In this document: in pieces, positions 1-8,552 of the stretch
Layout: each line of letters opens with the position of its first letter
How positions within the stretch are numbered: the stretch's first letter is position 1
Source of the DNA: an uncultured Collinsella sp.
Lineage (GTDB): Bacteria; Actinomycetota; Coriobacteriia; Coriobacteriales; Coriobacteriaceae
Assembly: GCA_958423535.1 (NCBI GenBank)
Contig: CATZRJ010000002.1
Coordinates: forward strand, 32,921-96,920
DNA length: 64,000 nt
Direction: 5' to 3'
Translations under genes and position numbers: made by a program
Notes under the pieces: model-generated
The model's database searches: none
The model's input: only the letters and a program-made list of their open reading frames with translations
Told to the model about the DNA's origin: nothing

Positions 1-145
1 ACGGCAGGCCCAAGAAAAACTCGGTGACGCGCACGCCGCACGCACGGGCCGCCAAAAAGTGGCCGCCCTCATGCAGAAACACAAGGACGGATAGCATCAA
101 AAGGCCCCAAAAGACCGAGGAAAGAACACTCAGAACAGTATCCAT
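1..145 (-). CDS. rseP: RIP metalloprotease RseP (site-2 protease), N-terminal part only
   Basis: Reading back from an ATG at 145, about 48 residues are visible before the window ends, so the rest of the gene lies outside. The first 24 residues form a hydrophobic segment that runs into HEGGH, the HExxH zinc site of M50 proteases, followed by a short stretch ending in an FFLGLP-like sequence as in RseP. The family cleaves anti-sigma factors or signal-peptide remnants inside the membrane. It starts 17 bases after the dxr stop, the usual dxr-rseP order. The identification is firm despite the truncation; the substrate is unknown. Confidence 0.85.
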   Translation of the reverse strand, partial: MDTVLSVLSSVFWGLLMLSVLVFLHEGGHFLAARACGVRVTEFFLGLP

Positions 146-162
146 AAAACGAAAAGCAATCC

Positions 163-1356
163 TTACGATGAGGAGCGGGTTGCAGCAAGCACCTCGGCGG
201 CCTTGGCACGAGCCCACGTATCGATATCGCGAAGCTGCCCAAACGATGCGACCGCCTGCGTATCGTGTGCATCCATGCACGACTCCACGATACGGTCGAT
301 ATCGGTAAAGGTGCAGGCATCGTGTAGGAAGGCATCGACAGCAACTTCGTTGGCGGCATTCAGCACGCAAGGCATGGTGCCGCCCGTCTTGCCGGCACGC
401 TCGGCAAGCGCCAGGCAACGGAACGTGTCCATATCGGCCGCGTCGAAGGTAAGCTGCCCCAACTCACGAAAATCGATTCGCGGCGCCGGAGTATCCCAGC
501 GCTCGGGATACGAAAAGGCAAACTGGATGGGAATGCGCATGTCGGACGCACCGAGATGCGCCATCACGGAGCCGTCGGCAAACTCGACCATCGAATGAAT
601 CTTTGACTGGCGCTGAACGACCACGTTGATAAAGTCGAGATCGCAACCGAACAGATGCATCGCCTCGATACGCTCCAGGCCCTTGTTCATAAGAGTGGCG
701 GAGTCGATGGTGATCTTAGCGCCCATGGCCCACGTGGGATGTGCCAGCGCATCGGCGCGTGTCACGCGATTGAGCTCGTCGCGCGTACGACCAAAGAACG
801 GACCACCCGAGCAAGTGAGCCAAATGCAGTGAGCCTCGCGCGGATTCTCCCCCAGATAGCACTGGTAGATGGCGGAGTGCTCGGAGTCGACCGGAATGAG
901 CTGACCCGGCCGCGCCAACGGCATCAGCAGGTCACCGCCGACAACGAGGGACTCCTTGTTAGCAAGTGCAAGACGCTTGTTCGAGGTCAGAGCCGCATGG
1001 CTCGCTTCGAGCCCAGCAGCGCCCACAATGGCAACAAGGACACAGTCGACGTCATCGCGACGTGCAAGCTCACAAACCGCCTGCGCACCAACACCGAGCT
1101 CGGTGCCCTCGGGCAGCTCCTGCAGTACAGCGTCCGCACCGTGGGTGGTGTCGGCCACGGCAACGGCCGGAACCGAGAATTCGCGGGCAAACGCAACGAG
1201 CTCCGAAGTGCTGGAGTTAACGGACAGCGCCGTCACCTGCAATCGATCGGCATGCTGACGGCATACATCGAGTGCCTGCGTTCCGATAGAGCCCGTACAA
1301 CCCAGGATGGCAACGCGAAGGCGTCCATCAGGGCCATACGTCGTCTGGAATGACAT
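163..1356 (-). CDS. dxr: 1-deoxy-D-xylulose 5-phosphate reductoisomerase
   Basis: Converts DXP to 2-C-methyl-D-erythritol 4-phosphate with NADPH and a divalent metal, the committed step of the MEP isoprenoid pathway. The 397-residue protein has the N-terminal NADPH-binding GCTGSIG (residues 19-25), an ALANKES motif near residue 130, and PVDSEHSAIYQ near 150, which holds metal and substrate ligands. The open frame extends upstream, but the ATG at 1356 overlaps the cdsA stop by one base (TAATG) and gives the family-typical start just before the nucleotide fold. Sits between cdsA and rseP in a six-gene envelope operon. Confidence 0.96.
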   Translation of the reverse strand: MSFQTTYGPDGRLRVAILGCTGSIGTQALDVCRQHADRLQVTALSVNSSTSELVAFAREFSVPAVAVADTTHGADAVLQELPEGTELGVGAQAVCELARRDDVDCVLVAIVGAAGLEASHAALTSNKRLALANKESLVVGGDLLMPLARPGQLIPVDSEHSAIYQCYLGENPREAHCIWLTCSGGPFFGRTRDELNRVTRADALAHPTWAMGAKITIDSATLMNKGLERIEAMHLFGCDLDFINVVVQRQSKIHSMVEFADGSVMAHLGASDMRIPIQFAFSYPERWDTPAPRIDFRELGQLTFDAADMDTFRCLALAERAGKTGGTMPCVLNAANEVAVDAFLHDACTFTDIDRIVESCMDAHDTQAVASFGQLRDIDTWARAKAAEVLAATRSSS

Positions 1357-2246
1357 TACAGCACGCCTCCGATCATCAAAAGTAGCTGCGCGGTAATGCA
1401 ACCAAAAATAAGCGAGTCGCTACGGTCGAGCATGCCGCCATGACCCGGAATAAGGTTGCCGGAATCCTTGACGCCCACGCCACGCTTGATGCGCGACTCG
1501 ATGAGGTCGCCGATAACGCCCAAGATGGACACGACCACGCCGCACAGCAGCGCATAGGGCAAGCTCAGCTTATAGAAATGCGTCGCCCACAAAATGAGCC
1601 AGATGAGAACCGAACCCAAGATGCCACCGACAAAGCCCTCCCAGCTCTTTTTGGGAGAGATCTTGGGGACCATCTTGTGCTTGCCGATACGGCTGCCCAC
1701 GATGTAGGCAAACGAATCGGAGACCCAGAGGGACGCGCAAACGCCCACCGAAAGCAGGGCGCCGGCAAAACCGGGCACGGCATCGCGCAGCAGCACGATG
1801 GCCGACAACATAAAACCGGTGTAGATAGGACCCATGAGTGTCACAGCTACATCGGATATGCGGGTACGCGCCGACCAGACATACCAAATACCCACCGCAA
1901 GCATCAGAGCAAAAAGCAGGGCATTCAACAGCAGCGAGTCGCCCAGCGCCGAGAGCGGAAAGAGCACGGCGGCAGCAATACCCAGGCGCTCGTTGGCCAC
2001 CTTGCCATCGAGCTTCGTCATGCGGAAAAACTCATAGCAGCACAAGCCGCTCATGACGGAGACAAAGATGGCGGTGGGAACGATACCCAAAACCAGGCAG
2101 AGAATAAATACGACGGCGTAGACGATACCTGCGGCGGCGCGGGTAATAAAGCCGGCCAACCACGAAGTCGCAGCCGCGCCGCTCTTGGCGGAAGGTGCCT
2201 TGGGAGTTGGCGCCTTGGGAGCAGACGCCTTGGGACGATCGGACAC
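1356..2246 (-). CDS. cdsA: Phosphatidate cytidylyltransferase (CDP-diacylglycerol synthase)
   Basis: Makes CDP-diacylglycerol from phosphatidic acid and CTP, feeding phospholipid synthesis at the membrane. The 296-residue protein has several hydrophobic segments and ends with the CdsA signature SRIKR...KD...PGHGG..DR.D. The first 30 or so residues are an Ala/Pro/Lys-rich soluble extension (repeated PKAP units) not needed by the family. Start chosen at GTG 2246 because GAGGAGG lies seven bases upstream inside the uppS 3' end; the longer frame would run back through uppS. Confidence 0.93.
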   Translation of the reverse strand: MSDRPKASAPKAPTPKAPSAKSGAAATSWLAGFITRAAAGIVYAVVFILCLVLGIVPTAIFVSVMSGLCCYEFFRMTKLDGKVANERLGIAAAVLFPLSALGDSLLLNALLFALMLAVGIWYVWSARTRISDVAVTLMGPIYTGFMLSAIVLLRDAVPGFAGALLSVGVCASLWVSDSFAYIVGSRIGKHKMVPKISPKKSWEGFVGGILGSVLIWLILWATHFYKLSLPYALLCGVVVSILGVIGDLIESRIKRGVGVKDSGNLIPGHGGMLDRSDSLIFGCITAQLLLMIGGVL

Positions 2247-2248
2247 TA

Positions 2249-3043
2249 TTAAGCCTCCTCGGTCTTGCTCAGTCCACCAAACCTGCGGTCGCGGCCCTGG
2301 TAGGCCAAAATGGCGTCGACAAGGCCCCAACGATCAAAGTCGGGCCAATAGGTATCGGTGACATAAAACTCGGAATAGGCAACCTGCCACAGCAGATAAT
2401 TCGAAAGGCGAAGCTCGCCGGAGGTGCGAATCACAAGCTCAGGATCGGGCAGCCCAGCAGTATAGAGGTGCGAGGCAACCATATCATCGTCGATAGTGGC
2501 AGGATCGATCTTGCCGGCGGCGGCATCAAGCGCGATCTGACGGACAGCACGGGTGATCTCGGCACGGGCGCCGTAGTTGACGGCAAGCGCCAGCGTCATG
2601 CCGGTGTGGTCGGCACACTCGGCAAGACCTCGCTCAAAGACATCGCGGGTCTTCTTAGGCAGTGCGGAAATATCGCCCAAAAAGACAACGCGCACGTTTT
2701 CGCGCTTAAGCAGTGGCAACTCATCGATAAACGTCTTGGCAAACAAATGCATCAAAACGTTGACCTCGTGCTGCGGACGGTTCCAGTTTTCGGTGGAAAA
2801 CGCATAGGCCGAAAGGACGTCGACGCCCAAGCGCACGCATGCGGTAATAATCTCGCGCAGGGAGACGATACCGGCCTTGTGGCCCTCGGTGCGGGCAAGA
2901 CCGCGCGCCGTGGCCCAGCGACCGTTACCGTCCATGATGCACGAGATATGATGCGGAATCTTATTGAGGTCAAGGTCGGAAAAACCGACGCCCGCAGGGG
3001 CGTCGGCAAAGTACTCGACCAGTTTGTTCTCGTCGTATTGCAC
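2249..3043 (-). CDS. uppS: Isoprenyl transferase (undecaprenyl diphosphate synthase family)
   Basis: A cis-prenyltransferase that condenses isopentenyl diphosphate into the long-chain lipid carrier used for cell-wall and polysaccharide synthesis. The 264-residue protein shows the MDGNGRWA motif near residue 37 (catalytic Asp) and the RTSGE.RLSNYL and YSEFY.TD..WPDF motifs in the C-terminal third, as in UppS. Starts with GTG at 3043, with GGAG seven bases upstream. Product chain length cannot be read from the sequence. Lies one base after the frr stop. Confidence 0.94.
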   Translation of the reverse strand: MQYDENKLVEYFADAPAGVGFSDLDLNKIPHHISCIMDGNGRWATARGLARTEGHKAGIVSLREIITACVRLGVDVLSAYAFSTENWNRPQHEVNVLMHLFAKTFIDELPLLKRENVRVVFLGDISALPKKTRDVFERGLAECADHTGMTLALAVNYGARAEITRAVRQIALDAAAGKIDPATIDDDMVASHLYTAGLPDPELVIRTSGELRLSNYLLWQVAYSEFYVTDTYWPDFDRWGLVDAILAYQGRDRRFGGLSKTEEA

Positions 3044-3044
3044 C

Positions 3045-3581
3045 TTAGATCTCCATGACCTCGGCTTCTTTTTCCTTCAGAAGCTCCTCGACCTTGGCAA
3101 CATACTCATCGGTATGCTTCTGGACCTTGGCCTGCTCGCGACGGACATCATCCTCGGTGAGCTCTTCGTCGCGCTCGAGCTTGTTGTTAAAGTCACGACG
3201 GATGTTACGGATTGAGACCTTGGCCTGCTCGGCATACTCGCGGCACTCCTTGACGAGCTCGCGACGACGCTCCTCGGTGGGAGCCGGGAACGGCAGACGC
3301 ACGACGGTACCGTCAGAGTTGGGAGTAATGCCCAGATCGGAAGCGCTAATGGCCTTCACGATTGCGTTGACGAGCGCCTTGTCCCAGGGCTCGATGAGCA
3401 GCATGTGAGCCTCGGGGGTCTTAACGGCGGCAACCTGGGTAACCGGCGTGGGAACACCGTAGTAATCGACCGAAATGTCGGACAGAATGTTAGCGTTGGC
3501 GCGACCCGTGCGAACCTTGGAGAAGTTGTGCTTGAGGGACTCAAGCGACTTTTCCATGTGGGCGGTGATGTTCTCTGCCAT
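3045..3581 (-). CDS. frr: Ribosome recycling factor
   Basis: Splits post-termination ribosomes together with EF-G. The 178-residue protein is close to the usual 185 and is recognisable throughout: N-terminal three-helix-bundle strand (ITAHMEKSLESLKHNF), the KVRTGRA motif, the VTQVAAVKTPE region of domain II, and a C-terminal helix rich in Lys/Glu (DEYVAKVEELLKEKE). A clear AGGAGGATTAAGC precedes ATG 3581, two bases after the pyrH stop. The pyrH-frr pairing is conserved widely in bacteria. Confidence 0.97.
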   Translation of the reverse strand: MAENITAHMEKSLESLKHNFSKVRTGRANANILSDISVDYYGVPTPVTQVAAVKTPEAHMLLIEPWDKALVNAIVKAISASDLGITPNSDGTVVRLPFPAPTEERRRELVKECREYAEQAKVSIRNIRRDFNNKLERDEELTEDDVRREQAKVQKHTDEYVAKVEELLKEKEAEVMEI

Positions 3582-3583
3582 GC

Positions 3584-4306
3584 TTAATCCTCCTGATAGA
3601 CGAGCGTGCCGACGGGCTCACCCGAAAGCGCGCGCTTGACGGTGTCCTCGCCATCGATGTTGAGGACCAAAATCGGCATACGGTTATCCTGACACAGTGC
3701 CGTAGCCGTGGAATCCATAACCTGCAGGCCGCGGACGAGAACCTCGTGATAGGTAATCTTGTCAAAACGGACGGCATCGGCGCACTTGACGGGATCCTTG
3801 TCGTAGATGCCGTCAACCTTGGTGGCCTTAATCAGAATCTCGGCACCGATCTCGCAGGCACGAAGAGCCGCGGCGGTGTCGGTCGTAAAGTACGGATTGC
3901 CCGAACCGGCGGCAAAAATAACGACGTTGCCCTTGGAAAGGTGGTTGATGGCGCGACGGCGAATATAGGGCTCGCAGATCTCGTTCATCTGGATAGCGCT
4001 CATCACACGGCAGGGAACATCGTTGTGCTCAAAGGCATCCTGCAGGGCAAGCGCGTTCATAACGGTTGCCAGCATGCCCATGTAGTCGGCCTGAGCGCGT
4101 TCCATGCCACCGGCAGCGCCGGCCATGCCGCGGAAAATATTACCGCCGCCGACAACAACGCCGACCTCATGGCCAACGGCGAGCAGCTCCTTGACCTGCT
4201 TGGCAAGATGGTCGGTAACCTTGGGGTCGATGCCATATTGGCCGTCGCCCATCAGTGCTTCGCCGGAAAGCTTAAGAAGCACGCGTTTATATCGGATGTC
4301 GGACAA
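3584..4306 (-). CDS. pyrH: UMP kinase
   Basis: Phosphorylates UMP to UDP with ATP in pyrimidine nucleotide synthesis. The 240-residue protein matches PyrH: an N-terminal KLSGEAL motif, [11 protein letters not shown] near residue 55, and a C-terminal ATP-site stretch with [13 protein letters not shown]. It starts with TTG at 4306, supported by AAAGGAGG six to seven bases upstream. It is the first gene of the pyrH-frr-uppS-cdsA-dxr-rseP run, set off from tsf by a terminator. A TATCAT-like -10 lies upstream but has no convincing -35. Confidence 0.96.
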   Translation of the reverse strand: MSDIRYKRVLLKLSGEALMGDGQYGIDPKVTDHLAKQVKELLAVGHEVGVVVGGGNIFRGMAGAAGGMERAQADYMGMLATVMNALALQDAFEHNDVPCRVMSAIQMNEICEPYIRRRAINHLSKGNVVIFAAGSGNPYFTTDTAAALRACEIGAEILIKATKVDGIYDKDPVKCADAVRFDKITYHEVLVRGLQVMDSTATALCQDNRMPILVLNIDGEDTVKRALSGEPVGTLVYQED

Positions 4307-4365
4307 AGCGATCCTCCTTTAATTAGACTCTCAATATGATAGCAAAGGCTCTGATAAGAGCCATG

Positions 4366-4400
4366 AAAAAGCAGGCTGTGAGTAAAACCCACAGCCTGCT
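4366..4400 (-). terminator. Rho-independent terminator of rpsB-tsf
   Basis: On the minus strand an 11-bp stem (AGCAGGCTGTG pairing with its complement around a short A/T-rich loop) is followed by TTTTTC. It lies 24 bases past the tsf stop. A second smaller hairpin (GGCTCT/AGAGCC, 4347-4362) follows before pyrH. Confidence 0.85.
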
Positions 4401-4423
4401 CATTACCAGCTACAAGAGCTTAT

Positions 4424-5293
4424 TTACTCGCCACGGACCAGACGGTCGAACGCAACGACGGTAATGGTGTCACCGAGCTCCTTGGAGACCTGCTCAGCGT
4501 ACTTCTTGATGGTGAGGGAGCTGTCCTTGATGAACTCCTGCTCGGTGAGCACGGACTGCTTGTAGAACTTCTCCAGACGGCCAACAGCCATCTTCTCCTG
4601 GATAGCCTCGGGCTTGCCGGACTCGGCAGCCTGAGCCATGTAGATCTGCTTCTCGTGCTCGACGGTCTCGGCCGGAACCTGATCGCGGGTAGCGCAGATC
4701 GGGGCGACGGCGGCAACCTGAAGGGCGACGTCATGAGCAAAGGTCTTGAAGGACTCAGCCTGAGCGGTCTCGGCCTTCTCGAAAGCGAACTCGACGAGGA
4801 CGCCGATCTTACCACCCATGTGGATGTAAGAAGCGAGAGCGCCGTTCTCAGCCTTGCGGGCGGCGAAACGAGAGATCTTCATGTTCTCGCCCATGATGTG
4901 AATCATCTCGGTGAGCTCGGAGGAAACGGTCTCCTCGCCCATCGGCTTCTCGAGCAGAGCGTCGACGTCAGCCGGCTCGGTGGTGGCGACAACCTCAGCG
5001 ACCTTGGAAGCAAAGCCGGTGAACTTGGCGTTGGAGCCGACGAAGTCGGTCTCGCAGGAGAGCTCGAGCAGAGCGCCGGTCTTGCCATCCTCGGAGACGA
5101 ACGCGGCGACAGCGCCCTCGTTGGTCTCACGGCCAGCCTTCTTGGCAGCCTTGGCGAGGCCGTTCTTGCGCAGAACGTCGACGGCGGCGTCCATGTCGCC
5201 GTCAGCCTCGACGAGAGCCTTCTTGCACTCCATCATCGGGGAGTCGGTCATCTCGCGGAGCTGCTTGACCATAGCGGCAGTAATCTGGGCCAT
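4424..5293 (-). CDS. tsf: Translation elongation factor Ts
   Basis: Guanine-nucleotide exchange factor that recycles EF-Tu. The 289-residue protein begins MAQITAAMVKQLREMTDSP, followed by MMECKKAL, the EF-Ts signature near residue 20. The core motif SCETDFVGSN lies near residue 80, and the C-terminal half has the usual coiled-coil and exchange domains. The open frame continues five codons upstream, but ATG 5293 has GAAAGGA placed well and matches the conserved N-terminus. Co-transcribed with rpsB, 45 bases upstream. Confidence 0.97.
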   Translation of the reverse strand: MAQITAAMVKQLREMTDSPMMECKKALVEADGDMDAAVDVLRKNGLAKAAKKAGRETNEGAVAAFVSEDGKTGALLELSCETDFVGSNAKFTGFASKVAEVVATTEPADVDALLEKPMGEETVSSELTEMIHIMGENMKISRFAARKAENGALASYIHMGGKIGVLVEFAFEKAETAQAESFKTFAHDVALQVAAVAPICATRDQVPAETVEHEKQIYMAQAAESGKPEAIQEKMAVGRLEKFYKQSVLTEQEFIKDSSLTIKKYAEQVSKELGDTITVVAFDRLVRGE

Positions 5294-5338
5294 TGTGGTT
5301 CCTTTCAAAGAGATGAAAAAGACTTAAATAGGACTGAT

Positions 5339-6067
5339 TTACTCGGCCTTGGGCTCAGCGGCCATCTCGGCCTCGGAGACCTGCTCCTTGCCGGAGCCAG
5401 CGAGGCAGGCGTCGGCCATGAGCTCGCACATAAGGGTGACAGCGGAGATAGCGTCATCGTTGCAGGGGATGCCATACTCGACCTCGTCGGGATCGGAGTT
5501 GGTGTCGATCAGAGCGACGACGGGGATGTTCAGGCGCTGGGCCTCCTTGATGGCGTTCTCCTCGCGCTTGGTGTCGATGACGAAGAGAGCCTGGGGCAGA
5601 CCCTTCATGTCGCGGGCGCCACCGAGGTTGGTCTGGAGCTTAGCGAGCTCCTTACCCAGAACAGCCTGCTCCTTCTTGGGCAGCACTGCCATGCGGCCGT
5701 CCTCGACCATGGCCTCGAGCTCCTCCATGCGGTTGATGCGGGAGCGGATGGTGACGAAGTTGGTCAGCATGCCGCCGAGCCAACGCTGGTTGATGTAGGG
5801 CATGTTGGCGCGCTCAGCGGCGTTCTTGACGGCCTCCTGAGCCTGCTTCTTGGTGCCGACGAACAGCACGTTGCCGCCCTTGGCGACGTTCTTGACGAAG
5901 GTGTAGGCCTGGTCAGCGTCAAGGATGGTCTGCTTGAGGTCGAGGATGTAGATGCCGTTGCGCTCACCGAAGATGAACGGCTTCATCTTGGGGTTCCAGC
6001 GACGGGTCTGGTGACCGAAGTGGCAGCCGGCCTCGAGCAGGGTGCGGATATTAATCTTGGTAGCCAT
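5339..6067 (-). CDS. rpsB: 30S ribosomal protein S2 (uS2)
   Basis: Small-subunit ribosomal protein. The 242 residues carry the full S2 signature: [20 protein letters not shown] at the N-terminus, FVGTKKQAQ, and the IDTN.DP...GIPCNDDA motif near residue 190. The final 25 residues are an acidic Ala/Glu tail, common in this family. A strong CAGGAGGTTTAAC precedes ATG 6067. The gene has its own promoter and a leader of roughly 135 bases. Confidence 0.97.
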   Translation of the reverse strand: MATKINIRTLLEAGCHFGHQTRRWNPKMKPFIFGERNGIYILDLKQTILDADQAYTFVKNVAKGGNVLFVGTKKQAQEAVKNAAERANMPYINQRWLGGMLTNFVTIRSRINRMEELEAMVEDGRMAVLPKKEQAVLGKELAKLQTNLGGARDMKGLPQALFVIDTKREENAIKEAQRLNIPVVALIDTNSDPDEVEYGIPCNDDAISAVTLMCELMADACLAGSGKEQVSEAEMAAEPKAE

Positions 6068-6237
6068 GTTAAACCTCCTGTGGTTTGCCTCCGCGCGGGG
6101 TCATCCTCCAAAACCAACCCGGACATGTGCTACCAAAGCCCGGGCACCACGGTATGAAGTAGCCGCGCGTGCGTGATAAAAACCTGTTGCCGTGAAGCAA
6201 CCCGATGAATGATAGCAGGATTACCTCTTCCTGCCAA
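6068..6237 (-). promoter_or_regulatory. rpsB promoter and structured leader
   Basis: On the minus strand, TTGGCA (6232-6237) and TATCAT (6209-6214) are separated by exactly 17 bases, a near-consensus sigma-A promoter. The transcript would carry about 135 untranslated bases with two visible hairpins: GTTGC/GCAAC near the start, and a CCCGG/CCGGG pair further down. Ribosomal-protein leaders are often autoregulatory, but no S2-binding structure can be demonstrated by eye. Confidence 0.8.
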
Positions 6238-6283
6238 CCCGCAATCAAAACCACACACCTCGGTTCGGCGCGGGGCCCTTCTC

Positions 6284-7192
6284 CTACTCGCCGCGGGGGT
6301 GGGCCTGACTCACGGCGCGCTTGAGTCGGTCGGGCGTGAGATGCGTATAAATCTGCGTCGTGGACAAGCTCGCATGCCCCAGCAGCTCCTGAACCGAGCG
6401 CAGATCCGCGCCACCCTCGAGCAGATCGGTCGCAAAGGTATGGCGCATCGCATGCGGGGTGATGTCAGCAGGAATGCCGGCAAGTGCCGCAAGCATGTGG
6501 AACCGTCTCCTGAGCATGGCGGCACTCATGCGGTTTCCGCGCGCCGAGATAAAAAGCGGATGAACGCCGTTCGCATCGTCGCCGCGCTTTGCCTGCGCAA
6601 GGAGCTGTGGCCTCCCTCCCTCAATATAGCGGCGGGTAGCCTCGAGAGCGCGCCGATACAGGGGCACGATACGCTCCTTGCTCCCCTTGCCCCAAAGTCG
6701 CAGCGTTCGCTCGGACCAACCAATAGACTCCACGTTGAGCGCCGCGAGCTCCGAGATTCGCGCGCCAGAGGCATAGAGAAGCTCGAGCATCGCCGCATCG
6801 CGCAGCCCTGCAGGCGTCGAGGTATCAGGGCTCTTGAGCAACGACTCGACTTGCCGGGTCGTCAGCACACCGGGAAGATCACGCGGCAGTTTGGGCGAGG
6901 ATATCGCCGAGACCACATCGCCCTCAACGATTCCCTCGGCAGCCATCCACCGATAGAGCGAGCGAATGGCAGACAGATGCGCCGCAAGGGTCCGAGCCGC
7001 CACCTGGCCACGCGACAGCTCGGCCAAATAGGAGCGAACGGTCCGCACGTCGGCGGCGCGAGCGTCGATGTCCTCGCGGTCGCACCACGCGACGAAGCGC
7101 TCGAGCCGCGAGGCGTAGGCGGTTACCGTATTGGGAGCGAGTCCTTCGACACGTGCGATATAAGCGATAAACGAGTCGACGGCATCGTACAG
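6284..7192 (-). CDS. Tyrosine recombinase of the XerC/XerD type
   Basis: Probable chromosome-dimer resolution recombinase acting at dif. The C-terminal catalytic domain has all the expected residues: Arg in ARISELAAL, Lys in GKGSKER, HAMRH, LGHAS and the nucleophile Tyr in TTQIYTHL. The N-terminal SAM-like DNA-binding domain (DAVDSFIAYIARVEGL...TVTAYASRLERFVAW) is encoded in frame upstream of the first ordinary start, a GTG at 7048. Between the in-frame stop and this domain there is no ATG, GTG or TTG, so initiation is assigned to CTG 7192 (302 residues, typical length). ATA 7204, overlapping the trmFO stop, is the alternative. XerC versus XerD cannot be decided. Confidence 0.85.
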   Translation of the reverse strand: MYDAVDSFIAYIARVEGLAPNTVTAYASRLERFVAWCDREDIDARAADVRTVRSYLAELSRGQVAARTLAAHLSAIRSLYRWMAAEGIVEGDVVSAISSPKLPRDLPGVLTTRQVESLLKSPDTSTPAGLRDAAMLELLYASGARISELAALNVESIGWSERTLRLWGKGSKERIVPLYRRALEATRRYIEGGRPQLLAQAKRGDDANGVHPLFISARGNRMSAAMLRRRFHMLAALAGIPADITPHAMRHTFATDLLEGGADLRSVQELLGHASLSTTQIYTHLTPDRLKRAVSQAHPRGE

Positions 7193-7200
7193 GTCAAAAG

Positions 7201-8538
7201 TTATGACCTCTCGCCTCCAAACAGATCGGAGCGCGTTTCCAGATAGGCATCAAGGGCCTTGAGAGCGCGATCAGCATAGGCCTGGTAACGATCGCGCTTG
7301 CTGCGACGCTTACCGTCCTCGAGCGGCGGCACGAGGCCAAAGTTGACATGCATGGGCTGGTAGCCCACCGTGGCCGGATCAGTCGCATACCCCACAAGCG
7401 CGCCCAGGGCGCCCACGCGCGGCAGCTCGACGCCCGCGGCACCGATAGCCTCGGCATAGGTGTTGAGCGCGGCGAGCAGACCCGTCGCCACGGCCTCCAT
7501 GTACCCCTCGGTACCGGTAATCTGGCCGGCAAGGCGCACGCTCGTGCCGGGCACGGCAAAGGTGCCATCGAGCACGTGCGGCGCATCAACAAAGGTGTTG
7601 CGGTGCATGACGCCGTAGCGGAAGAACTCGGCGTTCTCCAGGCCGGGAACCATATGGAAGACGCGCTTCTGTTCGCCGAAGGTCAGGTTGGTCTGGAAGC
7701 CAACCAGGTTATAGGCGGTCTTCGCCTTGTTTTCGGCGCGCAGCTGAATTGCCGCCCAGGGACGGCGACCGGTGCGCGGGTCGGTGAGCCCGACGGGCTT
7801 CATGGCACCAAAGCGGATGGCATCCTTGCCCGTGCGCGCAACCTCCTCGGCAGGCTGGCAGGCCTGGAACAGGTCCCCGCCCTCAAAATCCTTGAGCACC
7901 ACGCGATCGGCCGTGGTGAGCGCCTCGATAAAGGCCTCGTACTCTTCCTTGTTGAGCGGGGCATTGAGATAGTCGCCACTCCCCTGCTCCTCGTAGCGCG
8001 ACTGCGAGAACAGCACGTCCATATCGAGCGTCGAGGCATCGACAATCGGCGCAGCCGCGTCAAAGAACGCCAGGGCGTCACCACCGACAAGCTTCATGAC
8101 CTCCTCGCTCAATGCCGGCGAGCACAAGGGGCCCGCGGCGATAACCACATGACCCTCGGGAATCTGGGTGACCTCGCCGTGGACGACCTCGATATTGGGG
8201 CGGGCGGCAACCTCGGCCTCGACGAGCTCGGAGAATGTAACACGGTCGACCGCCAGGGCGCCGCCAGCGGGAACAGCGGCGCGATGAGCGCAGTCGAGCA
8301 GCACCGAGCCCATGCGCTCGAGCTCGGCCTTCAGCAGGCCGGCGGCAGAATCGGGACGGGTCGACTTAAACGAATTGGAGCAGACGAGCTCGGCCAGATG
8401 ATCGGTATGGTGGGCAGGAGAGCTCACCTGTGGGCGCATCTCACACAGTTTTACGGCGAACCCGCGATCTGCCAGCTGAATCGCACATTCCGATCCCGCC
8501 AGACCGCCACCGATAACCGTCACCTGATCAAACAGCAT
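7201..8538 (-). CDS. trmFO: Methylenetetrahydrofolate-tRNA-(uracil-5-)-methyltransferase TrmFO
   Basis: FAD- and folate-dependent enzyme that methylates U54 of tRNA to ribothymidine. The 445-residue protein starts with the Rossmann FAD motif VIGGGLAGSECA. It has the TrmFO stretches LVCSNSFKS near residue 55, LKDFEGGDLFQACQPAEE, and the C-terminal VNFGLVPPLE. ATG 8538 is preferred over the TTG two codons upstream because AAAGGTG lies seven bases before it. It is 14 bases downstream of dprA and overlaps the possible upstream start of the recombinase gene. Confidence 0.95.
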   Translation of the reverse strand: MLFDQVTVIGGGLAGSECAIQLADRGFAVKLCEMRPQVSSPAHHTDHLAELVCSNSFKSTRPDSAAGLLKAELERMGSVLLDCAHRAAVPAGGALAVDRVTFSELVEAEVAARPNIEVVHGEVTQIPEGHVVIAAGPLCSPALSEEVMKLVGGDALAFFDAAAPIVDASTLDMDVLFSQSRYEEQGSGDYLNAPLNKEEYEAFIEALTTADRVVLKDFEGGDLFQACQPAEEVARTGKDAIRFGAMKPVGLTDPRTGRRPWAAIQLRAENKAKTAYNLVGFQTNLTFGEQKRVFHMVPGLENAEFFRYGVMHRNTFVDAPHVLDGTFAVPGTSVRLAGQITGTEGYMEAVATGLLAALNTYAEAIGAAGVELPRVGALGALVGYATDPATVGYQPMHVNFGLVPPLEDGKRRSKRDRYQAYADRALKALDAYLETRSDLFGGERS

Positions 8539-8552
8539 CTGCAAACACCTTT

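Noticed and set aside
4655..6157. A 500-codon plus-strand frame across tsf and rpsB
   Set aside because: Antisense shadow of two highly conserved translation genes; composition (Leu/Gly/Asp/Val-rich) is typical of such shadows.
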